A DNA stretch of 64,000 nucleotides. It comes from Jaminaea rosea (taxonomy: Eukaryota > Basidiomycota > Exobasidiomycetes > Microstromatales). The notes under the pieces are model-generated. The model was not told where the DNA came from, did no database searches, and saw only the letters and a program-made list of their open reading frames with translations. Shown here in pieces: positions 28,971 through 39,153 of the stretch; the stretch's first letter is position 1, and each line of letters starts with the position of its first letter. The position numbers were made by a program, and so were the translations under genes. Location: NCBI RefSeq assembly GCF_003144245.1, contig NW_020289991.1:186001-250000 (forward strand). The letters are read 5' to 3'.

Positions 28971-30952
28971 ATGTCAGGTGACAAGCAGACGACATCAGAC
29001 CCTATCCCGCTAGTCAGCAAGCTCGAGGACATCTACTCGTCCCGCGATGCTCAGCTAAAGCAGGGACAGCGATGGGACGCCTTGACGCAGCGCTTTGAGA
29101 AGGACTTTGGATCAAAGCCAGACTTTATTGCAAGAGCGCCGGGCAGGGTCAATGTCATCGGTGTGTAGCGAAAGACGAGCGGGGGGTGATGCATCTCCAC
29201 CTACTCACCATCCGCTCATCGCCGTCTCTCCTGCGCAGGCGAGCACGTAGACCACATGGGCTTCGGCGTCCTGCCCGCGGCCATCGAGCTAGACATCCTC
29301 ATGGTCGTCCGCGTCGTCCCTGCAGACGAGGGCACTTCTTCATCATCATCATCGACGATCCATTTCGATCTTGCCAACTCGACGGACCGCTTTGAGCGCG
29401 CCACTTTCTCGAGCGATGTGCGAGACGCAGCCTCAGTCGAGCTCATCCACGATGGGCCGACGAGATGGGCAAACTACTTCAAGGTGGCATGGAAGGTGCG
29501 TACGCCTAAGTTTATGCTCCAGCATACAGCTTGCTCAGCCCTCTCTCCTCGCTCGTGCAGGGTCTCCATCCTCATCTTCCCTCCAACACCCTCTCCGACC
29601 GACCTCCCTCGCGCATCGAAGTCCTCGTTGACGGGACCATCCCCCCTGAATCTTCCCTGTCCTCCTCGGCGGCAATGACCGTGTGCTCGAGTATTGTCAT
29701 CCTCGAGGCGCTCGGTGCGCGCGATCAGGTATCGAGGAGGGAAATGGCTGAGGTGGCCATCGAGTCGGAGCGCTATGTAGGTGTTGCCTCAGGCGGCATG
29801 GACCAGAGTGCCAGCATCTTTGGAGAGCCGGACTCGGTGAGTGCAAGAGCAAGACGATGTGAAGAGTAAAGGATGGGAAAGCTTATGATGCTTTCGGCAG
29901 GTCCTTCACATCACCTTCCATCCCGGTCTTGCGATCTCTCGCGTCTCGATGCCGAAGAGCGATCCAGAGTGAGTAGCCGCAGCCTCGCTTTCCCCTTATG
30001 CGTCCTCCTCCTGCTTACCCCTGTCCTCTTCTGACGCCCTCGCCCAGATGCACCTTCCTGATCGCAAACTCCCTCGTCGTATCAGACAAGAAGGTAAATG
30101 GTCCAGTCCAATACAATCTGCGCGTCGTAGAGCTCCTCGTCGCTGCACGCATCTTCTGCCTCTCGGTGGGCATCGACCTTCCCTCCTCTGGACCGCAGGC
30201 CACCCCGACTTGGCGACAAGTGGTAGACCTCTACTTCAAGAAGTACCCCCTCAGCGACAAAGAAGGTGACGAGGAGGTTCAGCAAGTGCGCCAAGAGCTC
30301 GGTGAGGAGGCAGCCCAGCTTCATGTCCTCTCGCAGCTTGTCGAGTCCCACCTGCCTCCTGCGGCAATCGATCTCGAGGAGGCGAAGAAGCTCACCAAGC
30401 TGGAGCAAGGCGATAACTTCGCTAAGGCATTCTTGCAGCGCTTCGATGTTCGCACTGAGCAAGGATTCGAGTGCCTCAAGAGGACAAGGCACGTCTTTGC
30501 TGAAGCTCTGCGTGTTTGGCGATTCAAGGCACAGTTGCAGAGTGGGCGCGAGGGGAAGGAGCTGTACGAGGAGTTGGGAGAGATGATGAATCAGTCGCAT
30601 GAGAGCTTGGCTCGGTGAGTTGACGCGCTGATTGCACGTATCGACGTCCAAGCTGACCTCTCTCACCACCCACTTCACATGTAGCGACTACTCCAACACC
30701 TGTCCTGAGCTCGAGTCTCTCGTCACTCTTGCTCGTACCGCCGGCTCCTTGGGTTCACGCTTGACTGGCGCAGGCTGGGGAGGATCGACTGTCCACCTCG
30801 TGCCTAAAGCCAAGGTTGGCGAGGTGCTGCAGGCGTGGAAGGAGGGCTACTACGCAAAGCGATGGCCTGAGATCAGTGGGAATGAGGAGAAACTGGGTGA
30901 AGCGATGCTGGAGAGCAGACCAGCGGGTGGGGCATGTGTCATGAGGTTGTGA
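28971..30952 (+). CDS. GAL1: galactokinase (GHMP kinase family)
   Basis: Six exons: 28971-29160, 29239-29495, 29561-29836, 29901-29968, 30048-30614, 30685-30952, giving 541 residues in one frame with GT-AG junctions. Motif 1 is GRVNVIGEHVDHMGFGVLP (galactokinase GRVNLIGEHxDY type). Motif 2, the GHMP ATP-binding loop, is PPESSLSSSAAMT (~180). The catalytic-loop segment is YVGVASGGMDQSAS. Motif 3 is GSRLTGAGWGGSTVHL (~478). It phosphorylates galactose at C1 in the cytosol, the first committed Leloir step. No GAL7 or GAL10 homolog lies next to it, so this is not a full GAL cluster. Within the family, N-acetylgalactosamine kinase activity cannot be excluded from sequence alone. Confidence 0.93.
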
Positions 30953-31115
30953 TTGCGAGGCGGTGATAGGCAAATGGAGGCTCGAATCGGCCGCGCTATG
31001 GTGTATGAGCGTCACTCATCAAAGGAAGAGCAGATCCATTATCCCCCAATCGCAAGCCCGGTCATTATTTACATTCATGGCTCCCCTTGGTCCCTCGTCG
31101 GGGGCAGCCTCTTCC

Positions 31116-31764
31116 TCACGACTTTGCCATCATCAGGCGAAGAGACTCCTGGGGGCAGCATGCAGCGGTACCTGTTCGCAGCATCGCATGAGTATGGCGG
31201 TCAGCGAGGAGCAGCGAAGCCGAAGGGGGGGCATGTGCGCGTGAGTGAGGCAGAGTGACGCACTTGTGGTTGACGTTCGTGACTCCCTTGCACCTGTGGG
31301 GAGCAGCCCACCGACAGTGAATGCAGCCGCCTTTGGTGTCGATTTTCTGATTGTGGCACAACACGCAGATCGCTCCCCGGCCAAGATGATCAGCGACGAG
31401 GACAGGGGACGAAGTACCGTTGAAGAAGAAGGCTTACCGTGCACACCCTATAAGCCATATCCATCGTGTTGGCAATGGAGTTACAATCTGCCCAACGCGC
31501 GACGTAAGAGCCCGATTCCTCGCGATATCAGCCTTCACGTCCTCCTGCCGCAGCCTCAGGCACGCAACGCAACGCACACGCAACATCGTCAAACTTAACT
31601 GCTCGGACTCGCACTGATGTGCTTTCCATAGGTATGCCCGGATGGATGGGATCATTCTGACACGTCGGGTTGAAGTAGCAGATGCCGAAGGCGATGCTCT
31701 TGCTCGAGAATAGTGCCACGAGCAGGAAGAGGGGCAGGGCGAGGCGCTGCGGAAGGGGAAACAT
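31116..31764 (-). CDS. predicted small secreted cysteine-rich protein
   Basis: Proposed four exons: 31764-31615, 31518-31438, 31372-31264, 31171-31116, giving 131 residues. All junctions are GT-AG and three of the introns have CTGA-type branch sequences near the acceptor. A strong signal peptide is present (ALPLFLLVALFSSKSIA). The mature chain has eight cysteines: 29, 35, 62, 76, an adjacent pair 81-82, and an adjacent pair 118-119. Exon 2 (GSYVARWADCNSIANTMDMA) reads well as protein. The first two exons are the best supported; the last two junctions are less certain. I do not recognise a family. It lies in a stretch rich in other secreted proteins. Confidence 0.5.
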
Positions 31765-32787
31765 GGCAGGCGCGGCTTTGGTGATGATAATGAGTGGGGA
31801 ATAAGAGTGGATGCATGGATGGACGTTCAGGCAAGCGTGGAGTCACAGGCGCTTGTCGATCATGCTGTTGCTCTCCAGCAAGAGGAGCACGTCACTCCCT
31901 TTGCCCTTGACGTAGCTGGACATCTTCGGGGGGACTTCGGACGGTTGAGAGCATCAAAATCGAAGAAGGCATCGTCATCGCTGACCAATTGCACTGGACC
32001 TCGATGGGACAGACAGACACGACTGCCCTCGACCTCCTTCGTGCTCTTTTTGCACCTGGAAAGGGGTGGCGGGGCTGACGAGAATGTGAGTCGCGATCGA
32101 CCTGGCGGTAGCGTTCGCCGAGAACGTCAGCGAGGACGCGTCGAGAGGTGACGCAGAAGCTGGTTGGCAGTATCGAGGGATGAGAAAGGTCAAGAAGCAT
32201 GACGTGGAGCGCAGATGAAGCGAGCAGACGTAACGCTCAAACGAAGGTTTGGTGCCGTTGCGTCCCAGAAGACCGCCGAGGCTGCTGGTGCTTTGGAATA
32301 CTGTTGGCATTCAAGTGCCGCACCCTGCCGGTCCGTCATCTACGAGAGCGAGGAAGCCGCCATGTGGTTGAGAGAAGAACGCTCATAATGCTTCTGCGAA
32401 AAATGTCATGATGCCTACGGGCCACAATCGGTCTTTGGCGCCCAATTTGCCCAAATGTCTTGAAAAGGGTGCCGGAGGGCGGGTCATTGGAGGCTTTTCA
32501 AGGGACCGTACTTTTTTTTTGGGTAGCTCGCTCGCCCGCTTCCTGGCCGCAGCTCCGTAGTCACGCAGTCGTAGAGGGAGGGCTATATCTTGGGCGCAAA
32601 TTGAAGGAAAGGTTGGACATTCCTGGGAGAAAGGAGGCCAGCAAGACGGGAGATACGAGATGCCGAGCAGCTCAATGCGAAAGGAGGAGCAAAGGTTGCT
32701 CACTTGAGCGCACTCTTGCCTTGCTTTCTACCATTCGGTCACCAGCCTTCCACTTCACTGTCCCCCGCCGTAACCACCAAGCTCAAG
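31765..32787. other. long intergenic region without a recognised gene
   Basis: About 1 kb between two divergent genes for secreted proteins. Short open frames on both strands lack any domain, signal peptide or splice-supported extension. A run of nine T at about 32512-32520 is the only compositional oddity. Confidence 0.5.
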
Positions 32788-33364
32788 ATGCTCCATCGCA
32801 CGCTATCCTGCGTTCTTGTCGCCCTTCACGCCGCGAGCATCACCCTTCTTGCCCTGGCTCTGCCTTACCCCGAAATCAACGTAACCGACTTCACCATCAC
32901 CTCATCGTCCTCTGACGTCGTTGCTCGCACAGACCCGATGCGCGCCGTACCCTTCACCCCTCTTCTGGCCCCTTTACGCTGCATCGGCAACAATGTCTTT
33001 TGCCTGAGCATTCAGATGGCCAACGAGGCTTACAAAGAGTTCCTTCACGTCGATTGGGGAGGATGGTCCTGGATTGAGGATACGCCCGGCCAAGAGTGGA
33101 GGACCTTCGGTAAGTCAGCGAGCGCGCAACACGCAGTGCTACGTGGGGGGATCGACAAGAGGTCACTGTTCGGAAGCTTAGCGGCCATAGGACAAACCGG
33201 CTGACTTCGCCCTCCCTCACACCTCCTTGGGCGTCCGATGCTACGGTGGTTGCTCAGGCTTTGCCGGCTCCTTCACCGGTTCGATTCGAATGCACTGCCG
33301 CCAGGACTCGGAAGATGACTTCACCTTCTCCTTTGGCCAGCTCAAGTCGTGGCGCGTAACATGA
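32788..33364 (+). CDS. divergent single-copy relative of the five-gene secreted family
   Basis: Two exons: 32788-33109 and 33258-33364; the intron starts GTAAGT and ends TCAG, phase 1, giving 142 residues. A signal peptide (LVALHAASITLLALA) is followed by a region that aligns with the array: LRC-IGNNVFCLSIQ matches C-x6-CLTVQ, and EWRTFGFAGSFTGSIRMHC matches WRTFIFNGKCAGHVVLSC with identical spacing. FTFSFGQL then matches the F-x-FG-x block. It keeps cysteines 1, 2 and 5 (65, 72, 121) but lacks cysteines 3 and 4. In place of exons 2-5 it has one intron at the position of array intron 3. The model stops before a terminal WC block. A longer 3' splice form is possible. Function unknown. Confidence 0.65.
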
Positions 33365-33743
33365 CCGATAGCTGAAGCCGCCATGGGAGGCTGACCTGTG
33401 TCCTCCTTTTCCCCGCGAGTAGGAGCTACATGTCCACCTATAGCCGGGAGCTGAGGGGCCATACGTCGGATGGGAAGACGATGGTGAGTTGCGCTTGCGC
33501 ATAGAAAGGAGAGCAAAGTGGCCTCTCTGATCGGCTGTGTCCCTCGCGCCGCATCCCGAAGAGCGCAGTTTCAGCCAAACGAGCCGTTGCGACGAGAAAG
33601 TCTTGGGTCGACTTCCATGTCTGGTGCAGGGACTGGGAGAACGTCAAGGCGCCCAATGCCACCGGCCTCTTGTAAAGTGGCAGAGACTGCTACGGGCTGG
33701 CTCGTCGTCGTTTCAATGCTGTTACTCTGTCTCGACTACGTCT
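33365..33743. other. convergent intergenic region
   Basis: About 380 bp between the secreted-protein relative and the MDR oxidoreductase. It may contain an alternative 3' exon of the left gene near 33450-33530, but I could not settle this. Confidence 0.4.
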
Positions 33744-34945
33744 CTAAGAGCTTGGGGAGCCGCGAGCTGCTCCTTTGACGTCAATCAAAATCTTTCCCAG
33801 CACCCGCCCGCCAATGAGCTTCTCGTACGCAGCCTTGACGTCGTCAAAAGCGTAGGTGGAGTCCACGACCGGCCTCATGTAGCCATTCTCGAGTGCCTCG
33901 CAGAGCTGCCGCCAGTCACTCGCCTCGTACGTAGGCGCCTCGTTGATGTACTTGCGGCTGATCCCCCCCAGCCAGCGAGGAAGTAGCGTAGTCTTAAGCA
34001 CTGCCTTGACAAGCGGCAGCATGGAAGAGATGAAGCGACCTGAGACGCCGTCCGAAGCGCCCACATTGACGTACGAGCCTGCGGGTTTGAGGAACGTCTC
34101 GCAGCGTTCTAGCGTGCGTGGTGAGCCGACGCAATCGAGAATGACATCGAATGCGGCCTCGCTCGAGAGTGAGTGCTTCTCTGCGAGGATGGTCTCGACG
34201 TCTTGCTCGCGGTAGTCAATGGTCTCGTCAAGCTTGTCGCGTTGTTCGAGAAAGGTCATCTTGCTGCTCGATGCCGTTCCGCAGACGTAGCTGGCCTCGA
34301 TGAGTGGCGATTTGAGCAGGTCGGCAAGGAGGAGACCGACAGTCGTTGTGGATCCGAGTAGCAGCACTGTCTGACCCTTTTTGACGTGCAGAGCGAGCTT
34401 AAGCGCCGTCATTGCGGTGATGGACAATCCGCCAGAGGTGGCCAAGGGTACGTTGCTAGGCTTGGCCGTCATGCGCGCCATGTTGGCTACGGCGTAGTGG
34501 GAGAGACTGCCATTGCTAGAGATCTCGCGGATGGGGAACAAGCCAAATACTTCTAAGCCCTCTGCGGGCTCGAAGCTGATCTTGCTGCTGTCTGCGGGCG
34601 CCTCCCATGCTAGGATGCGGCCTGCGAAGTCGGAGCCCATGGTACGTGGAAGTGGCTGCCAAAAAGACGGCATCACTTCCGCGATCTTCCAGTCAGCTGT
34701 GGGGTGACGATTGGAATGATAAGCATTTGCCTTAGATCAAGACGATGTCGTGGCGCCGACTTACACGGATTGAGACCGACGCTGTGGATTTCGACGAGTG
34801 CATGACCAGGCTTGAGCGGTGGGACAGGCACCTCTTCCTCCAAGCGGATATTGTCCAGCACCGGGCCCTTGCGATGGATCCTCCAGGCTTTTGTCGTCGT
34901 CTTCTCCGGCGCCGTTGGCGGTGCGGATGTTGTAGCATTGCTCAT
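33744..34945 (-). CDS. medium-chain dehydrogenase/reductase, quinone-oxidoreductase / enoyl-reductase type
   Basis: Two exons: 34945-34765 and 34696-33744 (intron GTAAGT...ACAG, phase 1), 377 residues. The join restores VGLNPSDWKIAEV, a typical N-terminal MDR segment. The GroES-like domain contains PRTMGSDFAGRI. The Rossmann domain has VLLLGSTTTVGLLLADLL near residue 167, followed by FDVILDCVGSPRTLE. There is no cluster of structural-zinc cysteines, so it resembles zinc-independent NADPH enoyl-reductase-like MDRs of the fungal TOXD group. Reaction: probable NAD(P)H-dependent reduction of an activated double bond; substrate unknown. It ends in GKILIDV, the usual MDR terminus. Confidence 0.85.
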
Positions 34946-36157
34946 CTTGCGTTGTGTGCTCTGTGATGGACAAGAGACGAGGGAGACAAGCTTACCATCA
35001 CATCGGCCGCCCGTTTCACGCCCCGCCCGGGTCTGCTTCTCTCCACTTGATGGAAACGCGGCAGGGATTCGAACTGGTCGGCGAGCGCCCGACAGCGGCG
35101 CGCCGGCAATTGCGTCGCATCTCCAAGGACTCGGGCCGCTATTCTTAGCAAAACACAGTGGGGGTTTGTTTTGTTTTATCTCAACTCCCGAGCATCTCGT
35201 TATGCTCTTGCCAAGCCGGACACACTGAACCCGTCAACACGGTCTACAGAATATCTCGGCGAGGCTGATTTTCAGGAGGAGTACACCTCATGACTGTTGC
35301 AGCTGACCCAGCCCTTCTCAACTGACTGGGCCATCTGCACCAAGTCTCCGGTGCGGAGGGATGTCTCAGAATGGCCCTCTTGAATGCCACGAAAGCGAGT
35401 GAGCGGGGCGGATGGACAGGCGTCTGAGACTTCATTCATCCATCTCTCTCGACGAGAGATGAGCAGCAATGAGGGCGGCTCCGGAATGCAGAGCTCATCC
35501 CCCCTCTTGTCCTTGAGGGGAACAGAGATGCAGGCTCATACGGCCGCTCTCATATCTGGGCGCCAAGGAGTGACAGGGGCGAGGGGGCTGACCTCAATAT
35601 CATCGAGGAGCTCGAGGAGCTGTCCAGGCTATCTTCCAGGCCCTGTGACCCTATTATCGAGGAGAGAGGAGCGTGGATGCCGTCGCTCAGATCGCTCGCT
35701 CGTTGTCCACTCGGCCGCCTTGGTGTTGCTTTCGTGTTGCTCGTGTTGCTCGTGTTGCTCGTCGACCAGAGAGAGATGCACACGAGCTTTCCCTGCATCG
35801 ACGCGCATCTCATCACCGGCGTCTTGACAGCCAGCCCGCCCGACCCCCTTCAGGGGAATTTGGCCTTGGCGGCGGGCGGCGGCGGGCGTGGGTGTGGGCG
35901 TCTTGCAAAGCTGTCACTCGATATAGTCACGAGGCATGGCATGTCATGCCGCATTGAATCTCTCTCACACCCTTTCCATCCTCCCAACCTCACCATCATC
36001 TCGCGCTCCCCTTCGTCTCCCTCTCACCTGCCCACTATCCCTCGACCTCACCGTCAACCCCACAGTCTTTACCATTTGACGACGTTCTCAGGTTCCTATC
36101 ACACCTTCTTTTACTAGCTCCCAACTCAATATCGCCCAATCACCCCCTTGTTCCATC
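34946..36157. other. long divergent intergenic region
   Basis: About 1.2 kb between the MDR gene and the small secreted protein at 36158. No convincing coding exon. It contains a short 9-bp tandem repeat and, just before 36158, a pyrimidine-rich stretch typical of a fungal 5' UTR. Confidence 0.45.
35734..35760 (+). repeat. three tandem copies of a 9-bp unit (GTGTTGCTC)
   Basis: Perfect threefold repeat in non-coding DNA; a minisatellite seed with no assigned role. Confidence 0.85.
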
Positions 36158-36603
36158 ATGCGCTTTCTCGTCGTCCTCGCCGTCATCATGACCCTCGCCA
36201 CTACCGCCCTGTCTCTTGTCCTCCCTTTGGAATCCGACATGAACCCGCTCGACATCGATAACTATCCTGCTGACATCGCACCTGTCCTTGTGAGTACCAT
36301 GGCATGCATCTGCTGCAATCCATCCCCTCAATGGAGCTCATACTGACATCGAATCTCTGCACAACTCGCTCCCAGCCTCGCGACTCTTCGGACCCCAACG
36401 GCCCTCACGAGAGCATGGACCCCACGACGGGCGACGACCCTACCGGCTTCCCTGGTGACGGCCAGACGTCAGAGAAGAAGGCGCCGTCCAAGAGCAACGG
36501 GCAGCACAAGAACTCCGGTCGAGGCGGCAGGCAGAGTAACAAGAAGGGCAATAAGAAGAGCAGCCAAGGCTCGAGGCGCAACTGCGAGGAGCAGCTCGAC
36601 TAG
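36158..36603 (+). CDS. small secreted basic protein
   Basis: Two exons: 36158-36289 and 36376-36603 (GTGAGT...CCAG, phase 0), 119 residues. The signal peptide is clear (MRFLVVLAVIMTLATTALS). The mature chain starts acidic, is rich in Pro, Asp and Gly, then becomes strongly basic with Lys, Arg, Asn, Gln and Ser (for example RQSNKKGNKKSSQ), and ends NCEEQLD with its only mature cysteine. Low complexity and polar, no known domain. It could be a secreted effector or cell-wall peptide; that is inference from signal peptide and context only. Confidence 0.6.
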
Positions 36604-37083
36604 GCGCTCTATTGGTCACACCCCCACCTTCTCTTCATAGACAACGAGGTTCCTCTTCAACACTATCATCTTCATCACCGGCCGCCTGCGGGCCTCCGCA
36701 TCCCCTTCGATCCTTTACGCTTGCCAAGTGCTCCTTGCGGAATGCTCGATGCGATGCGATGCGATGCGATTCGGCTCAATCGGAGAGCCTGCTTGTATAT
36801 ACTTCACTTGACACCCCCTAATCAACAGCTTTTGCTGCCTATGCGCTGCGCTGGCGCTCGTTGCGGATCTGTTGCCCCAGTCACCGTCACTGACCCAGAA
36901 GGACTCGATAAGGCAGGCCAGCGGAGTCTCGCGTTGGTTCAGCTTGACTCTCATCTCTTCTACCTCACGTCGCTCAGACCACGCATCGCTCTGCTACATC
37001 AAGGAGTGTATTGCATCTAAAGTAGGTATTAAACAGGACGGGTGAAGACGAAGGTACAAGGCTCAATACATCGCACTGCTAGC
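36604..37083. other. convergent intergenic region
   Basis: About 480 bp with a short GCGAT tandem repeat and no recognised gene. Confidence 0.5.
36747..36770 (+). repeat. GCGAT pentanucleotide microsatellite
   Basis: CGAT followed by four perfect GCGAT units in the 3' flank of the small basic secreted protein gene. Confidence 0.9.
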
Positions 37084-37214
37084 CTAGCAGTCGGTGGCCT
37101 TGATAGCGTCCTCGATGGACGTGACACCGAGCTTGTCCTCGATAGCGCTGACGGCACCGCCGAGCTCCGAGTCAAGGAAGTCAGACGTGGAAGTCACGCC
37201 GAGTCCCTTCTCCA
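37084..37214 (-). repeat. duplicated protein module, copy 2 (exon 3)
   Basis: 131-nt terminal exon encoding the second module up to its final cysteine and stop codon. It is the paralogous partner of exon 2 at 37294-37473. Confidence 0.75.
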
Positions 37215-37662
37215 CTGCAGGTGCGTAGGCGAAGAAGTGAGAGTCAGTGAGAGGTCGGGGGAAGAATGGGGGGATGGGTTGCACTCTACTCACGGTAGCA
37301 AAGCGACTTGCCCACGAGCTCGACGTCCGAGAGTCCGTCAGTCTTGCAGCCAGAGAGGCCGATCGACTCCTCGAGCTTGGTGACGCCCAGCATCTTCTCG
37401 AGAGCAGAGATGGCGCCGCCCAGTTCTGTGTCGAGGAAGTCGGTGAGAGAGGTGACGCCCAACCCGGCTTCGACTGCGAGCGTGAGTGGACAGGGAGGAA
37501 TGAGGTGTGAGCGGCCGAAGGGAGATCGAGGGTGGGAGAACAGAGCTACTTACGGTAGCAGAGACCGGTGCCTACGGCGTCAACGTCACTCTCGCGCTTG
37601 ATGGGGGAGGCGGAGACTGCGCCGGCGAGGGCGAGGAGGGGGACGGCGAGGGTGAAGCGCAT
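37084..37662 (-). CDS. secreted protein made of two duplicated ~60-residue modules
   Basis: Three exons: 37662-37554, 37473-37294, 37214-37084 (introns GTAAGT and GTGAGT, both phase 1), 139 residues. A signal peptide (MRFTLAVPLLALAGAVSA) and an IKR site precede the mature part. Exons 2 and 3 encode near copies of one module: LEAGLGVTSLTDFLDTELGG and LEKGLGVTSTSDFLDSELGG, each followed by SA-x-E and LGVT. About 27 of 43 aligned residues are identical. The region before each copy also repeats (SDVDAVGTGLCY, SDVELVGKSLCY). The four mature cysteines are 35, 79, 95 and 139, so each module has two cysteines exactly 44 residues apart. Exon 2 is symmetrical (1-1), which fits exon duplication. Family not recognised. 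Confidence 0.78.
37294..37473 (-). repeat. duplicated protein module, copy 1 (exon 2)
   Basis: 180-nt phase 1-1 exon encoding the first LE-x-GLGVTS module and the start of the second; its counterpart is 37084-37214. Confidence 0.75.
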
Positions 37663-39153
37663 AGTGGGCTGAGGTGGATGAGGGGTGGGTGAGGGTTGGG
37701 AGAAGGGTGTCCTGAGTGAGGTATAGAATGTGATGAGGGAGGAGGGACTGATAGAAGTGATTGGCTCCTCGACCTCTTATAACATTCAGTCAGGTCGTCT
37801 TCTCAAGTTGACGAGAGCTCCAGAGATACGGTGACACCCGGCTCTCGGCCTACGCATCGACACATGTCGATCAGCGAGCAGAGCAAGCTTCCGTCTCTGG
37901 AGGTACCGTTTGCTTGGCTTCCCACCCTCAGACCGATTAATGCGCTCCAGAACATCGTTGAATCGACTCGTGAGCGTCTTGCGTCGAAATGACTTCGGCC
38001 ATCCTCCTCCGTAGAGCTGAGGTGGGGCAGAGATAAGACAGGACGCTCGCTTCCTCGATGAACGTCATGTGTATGGTCGGTTCAGGGCCCTGAGGAAGTC
38101 ACGATTCCCAATCATCCGACTCTACGGGCTCATCCGGATGTCGAGCCGTCCTCTCATCGCTTCGCTAGAACGACCGCGGGAGAGAGAGAGGAACCAGGGT
38201 CCCGTGGAAGCCGAGACGACGATCTCGACTCGAAGGTCGCTCCTCTCGCGCAGTCGTGTGCCCAAGTGCGCGTGTTGATAAGGCAGACCAGTATTTGCGA
38301 GCCTGGCAATTTCTTTTCTCGGGTGGGTATCAGTGAATCGTTCGTTGAATGGTAGCCGAGGATGTACGAGGAAAGGCGCTTGGAATGGGAGAGTGTCCAA
38401 GGGAAGGAAGGTCGCCCGTCGTCGGCGACTTGGCACTGCTATCTCCAGCTCAGCTCATGGAGAGATCCAAAGCCCGTCGTCATCCGAGCTCGAGTCGTCA
38501 TTGCCTTTCGTCAACACGCCTGTCAAAGGCAAGGCTGGCTCGCATGACCCAGAATTGGACTCTGCCTTGCTTGGTCAAGTTGACAGGCGGCGGCGAGATA
38601 AGGATGCCTGCCTGCGTCAAGAGGCCGAGGCATGAATCGGCGTTCCAACGTTCCCCTCGCTCGACCGGAAGACCCGGCTCACGGAGCAATACCCACGCTC
38701 ACCGCTCATTTGAGAGGTTTGGCCTTCTTCAAGAATAATACGCTTTCAGCGTCTAAGCTCGACCAAAGGCCGGTCCACCCTTGCCCATCTGCGGTCTCGC
38801 CGTTATCATGGCGCAGTAAATGGACAAGAGGCGCTCCGGTCAGCCGTCCTCCTTTTGGACTTGGCTTCGCCCGGTGAACGAGCCCCTATCACGGGCGCGA
38901 CGATGCTGCTCGATGGCGATGCTCAACGACGACGACGCTTGGCGACCGACTTTCCAGTCTGCTGTAGTGACAAGACGGTGCGACATTGCGCATTACATTC
39001 CAACGAGGGTTTGCGTCCGACGAGACAACAGGGAGAGCAGCATACCACCCGGAGACGTAGCACGGGGTAAGCAAAGAGAGACGGACACAAGGTGGAGCAA
39101 GGGTAGAGAAGGCGAAAGGACTGGGAGGGGCTTTGACGGGTATCAAGACTTGT
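37663..39153. other. long intergenic region without a recognised gene
   Basis: About 1.5 kb. Several short open frames exist on both strands but none has a signal peptide, domain or splice-supported continuation. Probably promoter and 5' UTR of the secreted module protein and 3' flank of the lipase. Confidence 0.45.

Noticed and set aside
28971-30952. Galactose-utilisation gene cluster
   Set aside because: Neighbours are DID2 and secreted proteins; no GAL7, GAL10 or galactose transporter is adjacent.
31900-32700. Short open frames on both strands
   Set aside because: No domain, signal peptide, splice continuation or family similarity.
35045-35150. GGATTCGAAC-like T-arm sequence suggesting a tRNA
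   Set aside because: The flanking bases do not pair into a T stem and no anticodon or acceptor stem could be built on either strand.
35384-35957. Overlapping open frames of 90-147 residues upstream of the basic secreted protein
   Set aside because: Their length comes from GC-rich sequence and a 9-bp repeat; no protein-like features.
37900-39150. Possible additional secreted gene in the gap
   Set aside because: No signal peptide or consistent splicing could be found.
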